From an uncultured Acetatifactor sp. (GTDB lineage Bacteria > Bacillota > Clostridia > Lachnospirales > Lachnospiraceae), in contig CAJUJN010000095.1 of assembly GCA_910586775.1 (NCBI GenBank), positions 1 through 15,303 on the forward strand: a stretch of 15,303 nucleotides of DNA. The letters are read 5' to 3'. Numbering within the stretch: position 1 is the first letter of the stretch; the number at the start of each line of letters is the position of its first letter. The translations under genes and the position numbers were made by a program. Shown here piece by piece: positions 4,298 through 12,905 of the stretch. A model generated the notes under the pieces. It saw only the letters and a program-made list of their open reading frames with translations, made no database searches and had not been told where the DNA came from.

Positions 4298-5308
4298 ATG
4301 GCGGAGATGGTGAATGTAGCTGTAGATGCCATGGGCGGTGACAATGCGCCTGTGGAAGTGGTAAAGGGGGCCGTGGACGCAGTAAATGCCGACAAAAGAG
4401 TAAAAGTCTTCCTGGCAGGCAAAGAGAGCGTGATAAAAGAGGAACTGAAGAAATATACTTATCATGCAGAGCAGGTGGAGATCGTGCCTGCGGAGGAAGT
4501 CATTGAGACCGGGGAGCCTCCCGTGATGGCAATTCGTAAGAAAAAGGATTCCTCCATCGTGAAGTCCATGTACCTGGTAAAGGAGGGCACATGTGATGCT
4601 TTCGTGTCCGCCGGGAGCACCGGAGCGGTACTGGTGGGCGGCCAGGTCATTGTAGGGCGCATCAAGGGTGTGGAGCGGCCGCCCCTTGCCCCTGTGATTC
4701 CGAATATCAAGGGTGTCAGCCTGCTTCTGGACTGCGGCGCCAATGTGGATGCCAAGCCCTCCCAGCTTCTGCAGTTTGCCAAGATGGGAAGCGTCTATAT
4801 GGAGAGCGTCATCGGTGTCAGAAATCCCAGAGTAGGCCTGGTGAATATCGGCGTGGAAGAGGAGAAAGGCAATGCCCTGACCAAGGAGGCATATCCGCTG
4901 CTGCGCAACTGCCCGGAAATCAATTTTATCGGCAATGTGGAAGCCAGGGATATTCCCTATGGAGGGGCAGATGTTCTGGTCTGCGAGGCCTTTGTGGGAA
5001 ATGTGGTGCTGAAGATGCTGGAAGGCGTCAGCGGAGCCCTGGTGGAGAAGATTAAGGGCGGAATGATGAGCACCACGAGGAGCAAGATAGGCGCTCTGCT
5101 GGTGAAGCCTGCGCTGAAGAAGACGTTGAAGGGATTTAGCACCGAGGAATACGGCGGCGCGCCGCTGCTTGGCTTAAACGGTTTGGTGGTGAAGACCCAC
5201 GGCAGCAGCAGGGCAAATGAAATCAGGAATTCTATTCTTCAATGCATCGCATTCAAGGAGCAGAAAATAAATCAAAAAATAAAAGAGAAAGTAGTTCTCG
5301 AGAATTAA
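4298..5308 (+). CDS. plsX: Phosphate acyltransferase PlsX
   Basis: PlsX converts acyl-ACP to acyl-phosphate, the donor for PlsY in phospholipid synthesis, and acts at the inner face of the membrane. I start it at ATG 4298, which has AGAAAGG seven bases upstream and puts the conserved opening VNVAVDAMGGDNAP at residue 5. The frame is open for 34 codons further up, but that extension has no family counterpart and overlaps the likely promoter. The product is then 336 residues, normal for the family. Other conserved blocks are SAGSTGAVLVGG near residue 105, LLDCGANVDAKP, and NIGVEEEKGN. The acyl carrier gene follows after 18 bases, giving the usual plsX-acpP pair. Confidence 0.96.
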   Translation: MAEMVNVAVDAMGGDNAPVEVVKGAVDAVNADKRVKVFLAGKESVIKEELKKYTYHAEQVEIVPAEEVIETGEPPVMAIRKKKDSSIVKSMYLVKEGTCDAFVSAGSTGAVLVGGQVIVGRIKGVERPPLAPVIPNIKGVSLLLDCGANVDAKPSQLLQFAKMGSVYMESVIGVRNPRVGLVNIGVEEEKGNALTKEAYPLLRNCPEINFIGNVEARDIPYGGADVLVCEAFVGNVVLKMLEGVSGALVEKIKGGMMSTTRSKIGALLVKPALKKTLKGFSTEEYGGAPLLGLNGLVVKTHGSSRANEIRNSILQCIAFKEQKINQKIKEKVVLEN

Positions 5309-5326
5309 GGAAAGGCGGAAAATGTT

Positions 5327-5554
5327 ATGGAGTTTGAAAAGTTAAAGAAGGTAATTGCAGATGTGCTGAATGTGGATCCCGACGAGATCACAATGGACAC
5401 CACTTTTGTGGACGACCTGGGGGCTGATTCCCTGGACGTATTCCAGATCATCCTGGGGATTGAGGAGGAGTTTGACATTGAGATCCCTGCTGAGAAAGCG
5501 GAGAAGATCAGCACCGTGGAAGAGGCAGTCGAGCTGATCAAGGCTGCGGTATAG
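5327..5554 (+). CDS. acpP: Acyl carrier protein
   Basis: A 75-residue acidic protein with the phosphopantetheine attachment motif GADSLD, Ser35 being the modified serine. The rest follows the four-helix ACP plan (MEFEKLKKVIADVLNV, then VDDLGADSLDVFQIILGIEE, and a last helix STVEEAVELIKAAV). It carries growing acyl chains for fatty acid synthesis and feeds PlsX. The start at ATG 5327 is preceded by GGAAAGGCGG; an ATG five bases earlier is out of frame. Length is typical. It lies between plsX and rnc as in many Firmicutes. Confidence 0.97.
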   Translation: MEFEKLKKVIADVLNVDPDEITMDTTFVDDLGADSLDVFQIILGIEEEFDIEIPAEKAEKISTVEEAVELIKAAV

Positions 5555-5719
5555 AGGGCTGAAGATATAATATCGGCGGGCAGGACCGGTGAGAAAAAGA
5601 TGCCCGGCCATATGGAGTTTTGATAAGGGCAGTCTGCTATGCGGCTGCTCGTTTGCGTTAATTAACAGTATCTGCCCGAAATACCGGGAAGAACGACAGG
5701 AAAGAACTGGAATAGAGAA
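5555..5719 (+). other. Structured leader between acpP and rnc
   Basis: This gap of 165 bases contains no gene. CGGGCA (5577-5582) can pair with TGCCCG (5601-5606), and a GGGCAG near 5627 could pair with CTGCCC about 40 bases later. No terminator with a proper T-run is visible, so acpP and rnc may share a transcript. In other bacteria RNase III cuts its own leader; hairpins here would allow that, but this is inference. Confidence 0.4.
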
Positions 5720-6421
5720 ATGGAAAAACGATACACAATGAAAATGTTGGAGAAGCGGATCGGATATAAATTTACCAATCCGGCTCTGTTGAAACAGGCA
5801 GTGACCCATAGTTCTTTTACAAATGAACAGAGAATACGGAGGACAAACAATTATGAGCGCCTGGAATTTCTGGGAGATGCGGTATTGGAACTGGTCTCCA
5901 GTGAATTCCTTTTTCAGCGGAACAGATACATGTCCGAAGGAGAATTGACGAAAACCCGTGCATCAATGGTTTGCGAACCGTCGCTTGCGTTCTGCGCCAG
6001 AGATCTGGACCTCGGAAAGTTTATATTGCTGGGAAAAGGGGAAGAAGGCACAGGAGGCCGGAGCCGTGACAGCATCATATCCGACGTGATGGAGGCCGTG
6101 ATTGGTGCAATCTACCTGGACGGTGGCATGGAGCCGGCTAAAGCTTTTATCAACCGTTTTGTATTGTCCGACCTGGAAGACAAGCAGCTTTTTTATGACA
6201 GCAAGAGCACGCTGCAGGAACTGATTCAGGGGAAATTGAAGAAAAGCTTTCACTACGAATTGATGACTGAGAGCGGACCCGAGCATAATAAACTGTTCCG
6301 GGTGGCTGTCTATATGGAGGACAAGCTTCTGGGAACGGGTGAGGGAAGGACGAAAAAGGCGGCAGAGCAACAGGCGGCATATCAGGCGCTGCTGCAGTTG
6401 AGAGGTAAGGGATGTATTTAA
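5720..6421 (+). CDS. rnc: Ribonuclease III
   Basis: RNase III cuts double-stranded RNA in rRNA precursors and regulated mRNAs. The 233-residue protein has the catalytic domain at about 8-150, with the signature NYERLEFLGDAVLEL (Glu49 and Asp53) and the second metal site Asp122 and Glu125 in SDVMEAVIGAIYLDGG. The double-stranded RNA binding domain is at about 160-228, with its final GRTKKAAEQQAAYQALLQL helix. The gene overlaps smc by ten bases, which suggests translational coupling. The start at 5720 has only a loosely placed AGGAAAG; ATG 5738 is an alternative giving six residues fewer. If the upstream peptide locus is a type I toxin-antitoxin pair, this enzyme would be the expected degrader of its RNA duplex. 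Confidence 0.97.
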   Translation: MEKRYTMKMLEKRIGYKFTNPALLKQAVTHSSFTNEQRIRRTNNYERLEFLGDAVLELVSSEFLFQRNRYMSEGELTKTRASMVCEPSLAFCARDLDLGKFILLGKGEEGTGGRSRDSIISDVMEAVIGAIYLDGGMEPAKAFINRFVLSDLEDKQLFYDSKSTLQELIQGKLKKSFHYELMTESGPEHNKLFRVAVYMEDKLLGTGEGRTKKAAEQQAAYQALLQLRGKGCI

Positions 6422-9400
6422 AAAGCATTGAGGTGCAGGGATTTAAGTCCTTCGCAAACAAGATCCATTTTGAGTTCCACAACGGGATTACCGGAATCGT
6501 GGGCCCCAACGGAAGCGGAAAAAGCAATGTGGCGGATGCGGTCCGCTGGGTGTTGGGAGAGCAGCGGGTAAAGCAGCTGAGAGGCGCCAGCATGCAGGAT
6601 GTCATTTTCTCGGGTACAGAGAACCGGAAGCCATTGAGTTACGCCTATGTGGCCATCACACTGGACAATGCGGATCATCAGCTTGCCATTGACTTTGATG
6701 AGGTGACAGTGGCAAGGCGTATTTACCGTTCCGGAGAAAGTGAATATCTGATTAACGGAAGTGCCTGCCGTCTGAAGGATGTAAACGAATTGTTTTATGA
6801 TACTGGCATCGGCAAGGAAGGCTACTCCATCATCGGACAGGGCCAGATCGACAAAATCTTAAGCGGCAAGCCGGAGGAGCGCAGAGAGCTCTTTGACGAG
6901 GCGGCGGGAATCGTAAAATTCAAGCGGCGGAAAGCGGCAGCCCAGGTCAGGCTGGAGAATGAGAAGCAGAATCTGATCCGTGTCAACGACATTCTGTCGG
7001 AGTTGGAAAAGCAGCTTGGTCCCCTGGAACGCCAGTCCGAGACGGCAAGGGTTTATCTGCGCAAGCGGGAAGAACTGAAGAATCTGGATGTGAACGTATT
7101 CCTTCTGGAGAATTCCCGTCTGCGGGAGCAGCTGAAGGATGCGGAAGAGAAATACGGGCTTGCCAACGGGGAACTTTCCCAGACAAAGGAAGCATATGAA
7201 AGCATAAAGGACGAATATACTCGTATCCAGGAGGAAATCGAGAAGCTGGAGGCGGAAATCGAGCAGGCCAGAAGTACAGTTACGAATGCCGGCCTGACGA
7301 GAGAGCGCCTGGAGGGCGAGCTGAATGTCCTTAAAGAACAGATTAATTCCGGTAAGGGAAGTGAGACTCACCTGGGCAACCGGCGCAGGGCTCTGGAGGA
7401 AGAGATTGTTTCCAAAGAAAAAGACAGGGAAGAACTGTTGCATGAAAAGAGCGATACCGATGCGGAAGTGGCGGAAATTGCGGCTCTGGCCGACAAGGCC
7501 AGGCAGAAGCTGGAGGAAATCCAGAAGCGGATTGAGACCCTCAACAACGGTATGGAGGACGGCAAAAATACCATCATCGAAGAATTGGGCAAGCGTGCTA
7601 CCATAAAATCCAGAATGGGACGTCTCGACACCATGATGGAACAGGTGAACATCAGAAAGGCGGAACTGAATTCCAGGCTGCTTCGAATCAAGTCGGATGA
7701 GGCGGCAAGAGAGGAGAGCCTGAAGAATCTGGAGGAGGCTTTTGCGGCGGTTACGGAGGAAATCCGGGACTTAAGCGCCCGGGAAAAGGCCATGGAAGAA
7801 GAACTGGGCACCTTCCGTGAGACGCTGACCCAGAAAGATGCCAGACTGCGGGAAGCACAGAGCGCCTACCACAGGGAGAAATCCCGCCTGGAAGCGCTTT
7901 CCAATCTGGCGGAGCGATATGAAGGCTACGGTGGCAGCATCAGGAAGGTCATGGAGCAGCGGGAGAGGAACCGTGGTATCATAGGTGTAGTGGCGGATAT
8001 CATTCAGACAGACAAGAAGTATGAGACTGCCATCGAGACCGCTCTGGGCGGAAATATCCAGAATATCGTCACCGACAATGAAGACACGGCCAAGCAGATG
8101 ATTGCCTGGCTGAAGTCCAATAAACTGGGAAGGGCGACATTCCTTCCCCTGACAAGCATCAGAAATCCGCAGAAGTTCAAGAATGCGGAGGTACTTTCCG
8201 AGAAGGGAGTTATCGGTACAGCAGATACCCTGGTACGGATAGACGACAGATATCGTGATGTTGCGGCGTCTCTGCTGGGGCGCATCGTTGTGGCGGATAA
8301 CGTGGACAATGCGGTAAAGCTTGCGGCCAAATACAGACATACTCTGCGCATCGTCACCCTGGAAGGCGAGCTTCTGGTTCCCGGGGGTGCCATCAGCGGC
8401 GGTGCCTATAAAAATAACAGCAATCTTCTGGGGCGGCGGAGAGAAATCGATGAGTTGGAGGAGAAGGTAAAGAAGCTGCAGATTGTCATAGACGAGACAA
8501 ATGGGGATATAGAAAGTACAAAATCAAGACGTACCAGGCTGCGTGTGGATGTGGAGGCGCTCAAGGGCGAGATTCAGCGCAAGTCCATAGAGCAGAACAC
8601 GGCAAGGCTGAATATCAGCCAGGCCAGGGAACGTATGGAGGAGGAAGCCGGGAGTGCCGCTTCTCTGCGGACTGAAAACTCGGAGATTGAGGGACAGATC
8701 CGGGAGATCAGAAGGGACAAGGAAGCCATCCGGCAGGAACTGGCGGAAAGCGAGGCCCTGGAAGCACGCATTCAGGAGCAGATTACACTGGCCGGGCAGA
8801 AGCTGGAGGAGGAGCGCAGACTGGAGACGGAAAGCCAGGGAGCAGTCTCCGAATGGGAATTGAAGGTTGACAGAATGCGCCAGGCCCTGGGGTTCAAGCA
8901 GAGCAATGTGGAGCGTATTGACGGGGAAATCGCTAAATCCAGGGATGAGCTTGCGGAAGTTCTGGAAGCTTTGGAGTCAAACAGGCAGGAGATGGAGCGC
9001 AGACTGCTAAGCATTGCCGAAATTGAGAAAACCATTACGGCTTCCTTTCAGACACAGAGTGACTCCGAGGGCAGGCTGAAAGAGGCAATGGGACATAAGG
9101 AAGAACTTTCCGCCAGGCAGAAAGGCTTTTTTACGAGGCGGGAGGAGCTTTCCGAGAAGCTGTCGGCTCTGGACAAGGAGACATACCGCCTGAACGCCCA
9201 GAAAGAGAAGCTGGAAGAAACCCTGGAGTCTCAGATCAACTATATGTGGGATGAATACGAGATTACCTTAAGCGACGCGGCTGCCCTCAGAAACGAGGAG
9301 ATGACGGACCTGTCCGCCATGAAGAAGGAGATTGTCTCTCTGCGTGACCAGATCAAAAAGCTGGGAGACGTGAATGTCAACGCCATTGAGGATTATAAAA

Positions 9401-9972
9401 ATCTGTTGGAGCGTTTTACATTTATGAAAACCCAGAGAGACGACCTGGTGGAGGCGGAGAAAACTCTGGAAGGCATTATCGAAGAGTTGGACGCTGCCAT
9501 GCGGAAGCAGTTCACGGAAAAATTTGCGGAAATCAGTCGGGAATTTGACAAAGTATTTAAGGAATTGTTCGGTGGCGGAAAGGGTACCCTGGAACTGACG
9601 CCGGATGAGGATATTCTGGAGGCGGGCATCCGCATCATTGCCCAACCGCCAGGCAAGAAGCTTCAGAACATGATGCAGCTGTCCGGCGGGGAGAAAGCGC
9701 TGACGGCCATTGCGCTGTTGTTTGCCATTCAGAACCTGAAGCCGTCACCGTTCTGTCTTCTGGACGAGATTGAGGCGGCGCTTGATGACTCCAATGTGGG
9801 AAGATTTGCAAAGTATCTGCATAAACTGACAAAAAATACGCAGTTTATCGTTATTACGCACAGGCGGGGCACCATGGAGCAGGTGGACAGGCTTTACGGT
9901 ATCACCATGCAGGAAAAGGGCGTTTCCACACTGGTGAGTGTCAGCCTGATAGATAAAGATTTGACGAATTAA
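6412..9972 (+). CDS. smc: Chromosome segregation ATPase SMC
   Basis: SMC forms the ring ATPase that, with ScpA and ScpB, organises and separates the chromosome. The protein is 1186 residues, the usual length. The N-terminal head has Walker A GPNGSGKS at 31-38. A long first coiled coil runs from about 165 to 510. The hinge covers about 520-670 and contains GIIGVVADI at 522 and the glycine motif GGAISGG at 658-664. The second coiled coil runs to about 1000. The C-terminal head has the ABC signature LSGGEKALTA at 1090 and Walker B with LLDEIEAALDD near 1116-1126 (catalytic Glu1119), then a final ITHRRGTM switch segment. The ribosome site GAGGTAAGGG lies inside the end of rnc. The reading frame is intact, and codon use is CTG- and GAG-rich like the other core genes. 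Confidence 0.98.
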   Translation: MYLKSIEVQGFKSFANKIHFEFHNGITGIVGPNGSGKSNVADAVRWVLGEQRVKQLRGASMQDVIFSGTENRKPLSYAYVAITLDNADHQLAIDFDEVTVARRIYRSGESEYLINGSACRLKDVNELFYDTGIGKEGYSIIGQGQIDKILSGKPEERRELFDEAAGIVKFKRRKAAAQVRLENEKQNLIRVNDILSELEKQLGPLERQSETARVYLRKREELKNLDVNVFLLENSRLREQLKDAEEKYGLANGELSQTKEAYESIKDEYTRIQEEIEKLEAEIEQARSTVTNAGLTRERLEGELNVLKEQINSGKGSETHLGNRRRALEEEIVSKEKDREELLHEKSDTDAEVAEIAALADKARQKLEEIQKRIETLNNGMEDGKNTIIEELGKRATIKSRMGRLDTMMEQVNIRKAELNSRLLRIKSDEAAREESLKNLEEAFAAVTEEIRDLSAREKAMEEELGTFRETLTQKDARLREAQSAYHREKSRLEALSNLAERYEGYGGSIRKVMEQRERNRGIIGVVADIIQTDKKYETAIETALGGNIQNIVTDNEDTAKQMIAWLKSNKLGRATFLPLTSIRNPQKFKNAEVLSEKGVIGTADTLVRIDDRYRDVAASLLGRIVVADNVDNAVKLAAKYRHTLRIVTLEGELLVPGGAISGGAYKNNSNLLGRRREIDELEEKVKKLQIVIDETNGDIESTKSRRTRLRVDVEALKGEIQRKSIEQNTARLNISQARERMEEEAGSAASLRTENSEIEGQIREIRRDKEAIRQELAESEALEARIQEQITLAGQKLEEERRLETESQGAVSEWELKVDRMRQALGFKQSNVERIDGEIAKSRDELAEVLEALESNRQEMERRLLSIAEIEKTITASFQTQSDSEGRLKEAMGHKEELSARQKGFFTRREELSEKLSALDKETYRLNAQKEKLEETLESQINYMWDEYEITLSDAAALRNEEMTDLSAMKKEIVSLRDQIKKLGDVNVNAIEDYKNLLERFTFMKTQRDDLVEAEKTLEGIIEELDAAMRKQFTEKFAEISREFDKVFKELFGGGKGTLELTPDEDILEAGIRIIAQPPGKKLQNMMQLSGGEKALTAIALLFAIQNLKPSPFCLLDEIEAALDDSNVGRFAKYLHKLTKNTQFIVITHRRGTMEQVDRLYGITMQEKGVSTLVSVSLIDKDLTN

Positions 9973-10110
9973 GCTGCATACCGCAAAAGGAAAGCAGGAC
10001 TCCAGAGTTGAAAACCGGGATTGAAAGTGACGGTTTTGTGCGGCAATTCCGTGATGACAGGGCAGAATGGTATTGTAATAGAAAACGGATGGAAGGGAGA
10101 AGAATGAAGA

Positions 10111-11073
10111 ATGGGCGAAGGAAAGAAAGGTTTTTTTACCAGATTAAAAGAAGGGCTGGCCAAGACGAGAAATAACATCGTCAGAGGAATTGATTCCCTG
10201 TTCAGCGGATTTTCTGCCATTGATGACGATTTCTATGAGGAACTGGAAGAGATACTGATTATGGGGGATATCGGGGTAAATGCCACCGCGGAGATTGTCA
10301 GCCGTCTGAAGGAACAGGTCAGGGAACAGCATATTAAGGAGCCACAGGAATGCAAGCATCTGCTGATAGAAGGCATCAAGGAACAGATGCGGGTAGGCAA
10401 GAATGCCTACGAATTTGAGAAACGGCAGTCTGTGATTATGGTGATAGGCGTCAACGGTGTAGGCAAGACTACTTCGGTGGGCAAGCTTGCGGGCAAATTC
10501 AAGGATGACGGCAGAAGGGTGCTGATTGCCGCCGCAGATACGTTTCGGGCCGCTGCCGGAGACCAGCTTGCCGAGTGGGCCAGGCGGGCCGATGTGCCCA
10601 TGGTGGGCGGCAATGAGGGAGCGGACCCGGCCAGCGTGGTTTATGACGCGGTCAATGCGGCAAAGGCGAGAGGGGTGGACGTGCTTCTGATTGATACGGC
10701 GGGGCGGCTCCATAACAAGAAGAACCTCATGGAGGAACTGAAGAAGATGAACCGCATTGTGGACCGGGAATTTCCCGATGCCCACAGGGAGAATCTGATT
10801 GTACTGGACGGCACCACCGGGCAGAACGCCCTGGTACAGGCCAGGGAATTTGGAGAGGTTGCCGACCTGACCGGCATCATCCTGACCAAGATGGACGGGA
10901 CTGCCAAGGGAGGGATTGCGGTGGCAATCCAGTCCGAACTGAAGGTTCCGGTGAAGTATATCGGTGTGGGTGAGACAATTGACGATTTGCAGAAGTTTGA
11001 TTCGGACGAGTTTGTGAATGCTTTGTTTGATGTGAAAACAGAGGGGGATGAAGCGGAAGCCCATATTTTATAG
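10111..11073 (+). CDS. ftsY: Signal recognition particle receptor FtsY
   Basis: FtsY is the membrane-associated GTPase that receives ribosome-SRP complexes and hands them to the Sec channel. The protein is 320 residues with a short N-terminal region, as in Firmicutes that lack the long acidic A domain of E. coli. A basic amphipathic start (GKKGFFTRLKEGLAK) could contact lipid. The N domain occupies about 20-95. The G domain shows G1 GVNGVGKTT (113-121), G2 DTFRAAA (143-149), G3 DTAGR (195-199), G4 TKMD (259-262) and the closing GVGE (285-288). GGAAGGGAG stands before the ATG. It follows smc after 138 bases, the classic rnc-smc-ftsY order. ffh is not next; a threonine ammonia-lyase is. Confidence 0.98.
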   Translation: MGEGKKGFFTRLKEGLAKTRNNIVRGIDSLFSGFSAIDDDFYEELEEILIMGDIGVNATAEIVSRLKEQVREQHIKEPQECKHLLIEGIKEQMRVGKNAYEFEKRQSVIMVIGVNGVGKTTSVGKLAGKFKDDGRRVLIAAADTFRAAAGDQLAEWARRADVPMVGGNEGADPASVVYDAVNAAKARGVDVLLIDTAGRLHNKKNLMEELKKMNRIVDREFPDAHRENLIVLDGTTGQNALVQAREFGEVADLTGIILTKMDGTAKGGIAVAIQSELKVPVKYIGVGETIDDLQKFDSDEFVNALFDVKTEGDEAEAHIL

Positions 11074-11244
11074 ACTCTCGGAATCTTTGGCAGCGGAATC
11101 CGGGTATTGGAGTGGGAGCATGTCCGGAACGGCGGGGCAATCGGAGAGGATGGGTGCCAAAAAGCCGCATGCCAGGCGGTTGGGAGATTCCGGGAGGATA
11201 TATTTTGCATAAAGGATGAGCAAAATTTTTCAAGGAGGAGAAAA

Positions 11245-12600
11245 ATGGCAAAAGAAGCACAGGCAAACGAAGTTTCAGGAAAGGAGGAGACTGTCGTGAA
11301 GGAGCAGATTCCTCAGGCGGAGGGTGAGGCAATGGAAGGCGGGCAGTTCATGGAAGAGGCTCAGGAGGAAGACCTTTACTCGGAAGAGGGGCTGACTCTG
11401 GAGAAATTCGAGGAGGCTTCCGAGGTAGTAAAGAGGGTTACTCTGGAAACCAAACTGGTGTTCAGTGAGTACCTGAGCGCCCAGACAGGGAATAGGGTCT
11501 ATCTGAAACCTGAAAATATGCAGCTGACAGGCGCATATAAGCTTCGCGGCGCATACTATAAGATATGTACGCTGTCCGAGGAAGAACGTGCCAAGGGCCT
11601 GATTACCGCATCTGCCGGAAATCATGCCCAGGGTGTGGCCTATGCGGCAAAGGCGTACGGCACCAAGGCCGTCATTGTCATGCCTACCACCACGCCGCTG
11701 ATGAAGGTGAACCGCACCAAGGGATACGGCGCGGAAGTGGTGCTCTACGGAGATGTGTATGATGAGGCATGTGCAAAGGCATATGAGCTGGCGGAGGAGA
11801 ACGGCTACACTTTCATCCATCCCTTTGATGACCTGACGGTAGCCACCGGACAGGGAACCATTGCCATGGAAATCGTCAAGGAGCTTCCGCTGGTGGACTA
11901 TATCCTGGTGCCCATCGGAGGCGGCGGGCTGGCAACAGGAGTGGCTACTCTGGCCAAACTGTTAAATCCCAAGATAAAAGTGATCGGAGTGGAGCCCGCA
12001 GGAGCAAACTGTATGCAGATGTCCCTGGAAGAAGGGCATGTGGTCACCTTGCCGAAGGTAACTACCATTGCGGACGGTACGGCGGTTAAGACTCCCGGCA
12101 GCAAGCTTTTCCCTTATATTCAGAAGAACCTGGACGGCATCATCACGGTAGAAGACCACGAACTTGTAGTATCTTTCCTGGATATGGTGGAAAATCACAA
12201 GATTATCGTGGAAAACTCCGGTCTTCTGACGGTTGCCGCCTGTAAGCATCTGAATGTGAAAGGCAAAAAGGTGGTTTCCATCCTGAGCGGCGGAAATATG
12301 GACGTAACGACCATGTCTTCCGTGGTACAGCAGGGGCTGATTATGCGCGACAGAATCTTTACCGTATCCATTCTTCTGCCTGATAAGCCCGGTGAGCTGT
12401 ACAAAGTTTCCGGTATTATCGCCAAGGCTAACGGAAATGTGGTGGAGTTGGAGCACAATCAGTTCGTTACCACGAACCGGAATACGGCTGTGGAACTGCG
12501 GATAACCATGGAAGCATTCGGCACGGAGCACAAGAACCAGATCATGACGTCCCTGGAGGAGGCCGGTTACAAGCCCAGACAGGTAAATTCCAGTTTCTGA
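11245..12600 (+). CDS. ilvA: Threonine ammonia-lyase, ACT-domain type
   Basis: This PLP enzyme deaminates threonine to 2-oxobutanoate, either for isoleucine synthesis or for threonine breakdown. I start it at ATG 11245, which has a strong AAGGAGGAG; the open frame further up has no ribosome site. The product is 451 residues. Lys99 in TGAYKLRGA is the PLP lysine, SAGNHAQG (123-130) is the substrate loop, GGGGLA (226-231) holds the phosphate, and SGGNMD closes the active site. Residues about 370-450 form one ACT domain (RIFTVSILLPDKPGELYKVS), the short TdcB-like arrangement, which can bind a regulator amino acid. Odd is an acidic extension at residues 1-50 (EAQEEDLYSEEG), not seen in typical members. 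No T-box leader is visible. Whether it serves synthesis or breakdown is undecided, so tdcB is an alternative name. Confidence 0.9.
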   Translation: MAKEAQANEVSGKEETVVKEQIPQAEGEAMEGGQFMEEAQEEDLYSEEGLTLEKFEEASEVVKRVTLETKLVFSEYLSAQTGNRVYLKPENMQLTGAYKLRGAYYKICTLSEEERAKGLITASAGNHAQGVAYAAKAYGTKAVIVMPTTTPLMKVNRTKGYGAEVVLYGDVYDEACAKAYELAEENGYTFIHPFDDLTVATGQGTIAMEIVKELPLVDYILVPIGGGGLATGVATLAKLLNPKIKVIGVEPAGANCMQMSLEEGHVVTLPKVTTIADGTAVKTPGSKLFPYIQKNLDGIITVEDHELVVSFLDMVENHKIIVENSGLLTVAACKHLNVKGKKVVSILSGGNMDVTTMSSVVQQGLIMRDRIFTVSILLPDKPGELYKVSGIIAKANGNVVELEHNQFVTTNRNTAVELRITMEAFGTEHKNQIMTSLEEAGYKPRQVNSSF

Positions 12601-12615
12601 AATTCCAGTTTCTGA
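12586..12615 (+). repeat. 15-bp exact tandem duplication at the stop codon
   Basis: AATTCCAGTTTCTGA ends the threonine ammonia-lyase gene at 12586-12600 and is repeated at once at 12601-12615. The unit includes the stop codon, so the protein is unchanged. It looks like a recent slippage event. Confidence 0.9.
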
Positions 12616-12691
12616 GAGTCCGGAGCGGCTGGATACATAGGATAAAAATGTAATGTGTTCTGCTGTACGGGACGGATTGCATTTCCGGAAT

Positions 12692-12762
12692 CACCCATAT
12701 GATAACCTGCGTGGATTGATATTGTATTCATATTTGGGCATGTTATTTATGGGTGGTTTTTA
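12692..12762 (+). terminator. Possible terminator with a large loop after the lyase gene
   Basis: CACCCATA (12692-12699) is the exact reverse complement of 12748-12755, followed by GTTTTTA. The loop of 48 bases is unusually long for a terminator. The rest of the gap 12601-12905 is AT-rich and shows no gene or clear promoter boxes. Confidence 0.45.
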
Positions 12763-12905
12763 CTTTGTGGAATCTTCAATTCATCTGAAATTTTACCGAT
12801 TCTGCAAATTTTGATAAATACAGAAAGCGTGTTAACAGTTCCCGGGGAAGGTTTTTCCTAAACAGGGTTGTATCAGTTATGTTCTGACAATTCCCAGGTA
12901 ATTAA

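Noticed and set aside
10011..10037. AAAACCG/CGGTTTT hairpin after smc as a terminator
   Set aside because: No T-run follows the stem, and ftsY is expected to be in the same unit.
11074..11244. T-box or other riboswitch before the threonine ammonia-lyase gene
   Set aside because: No T-box consensus or terminator/antiterminator pair is visible in the 171 bases.
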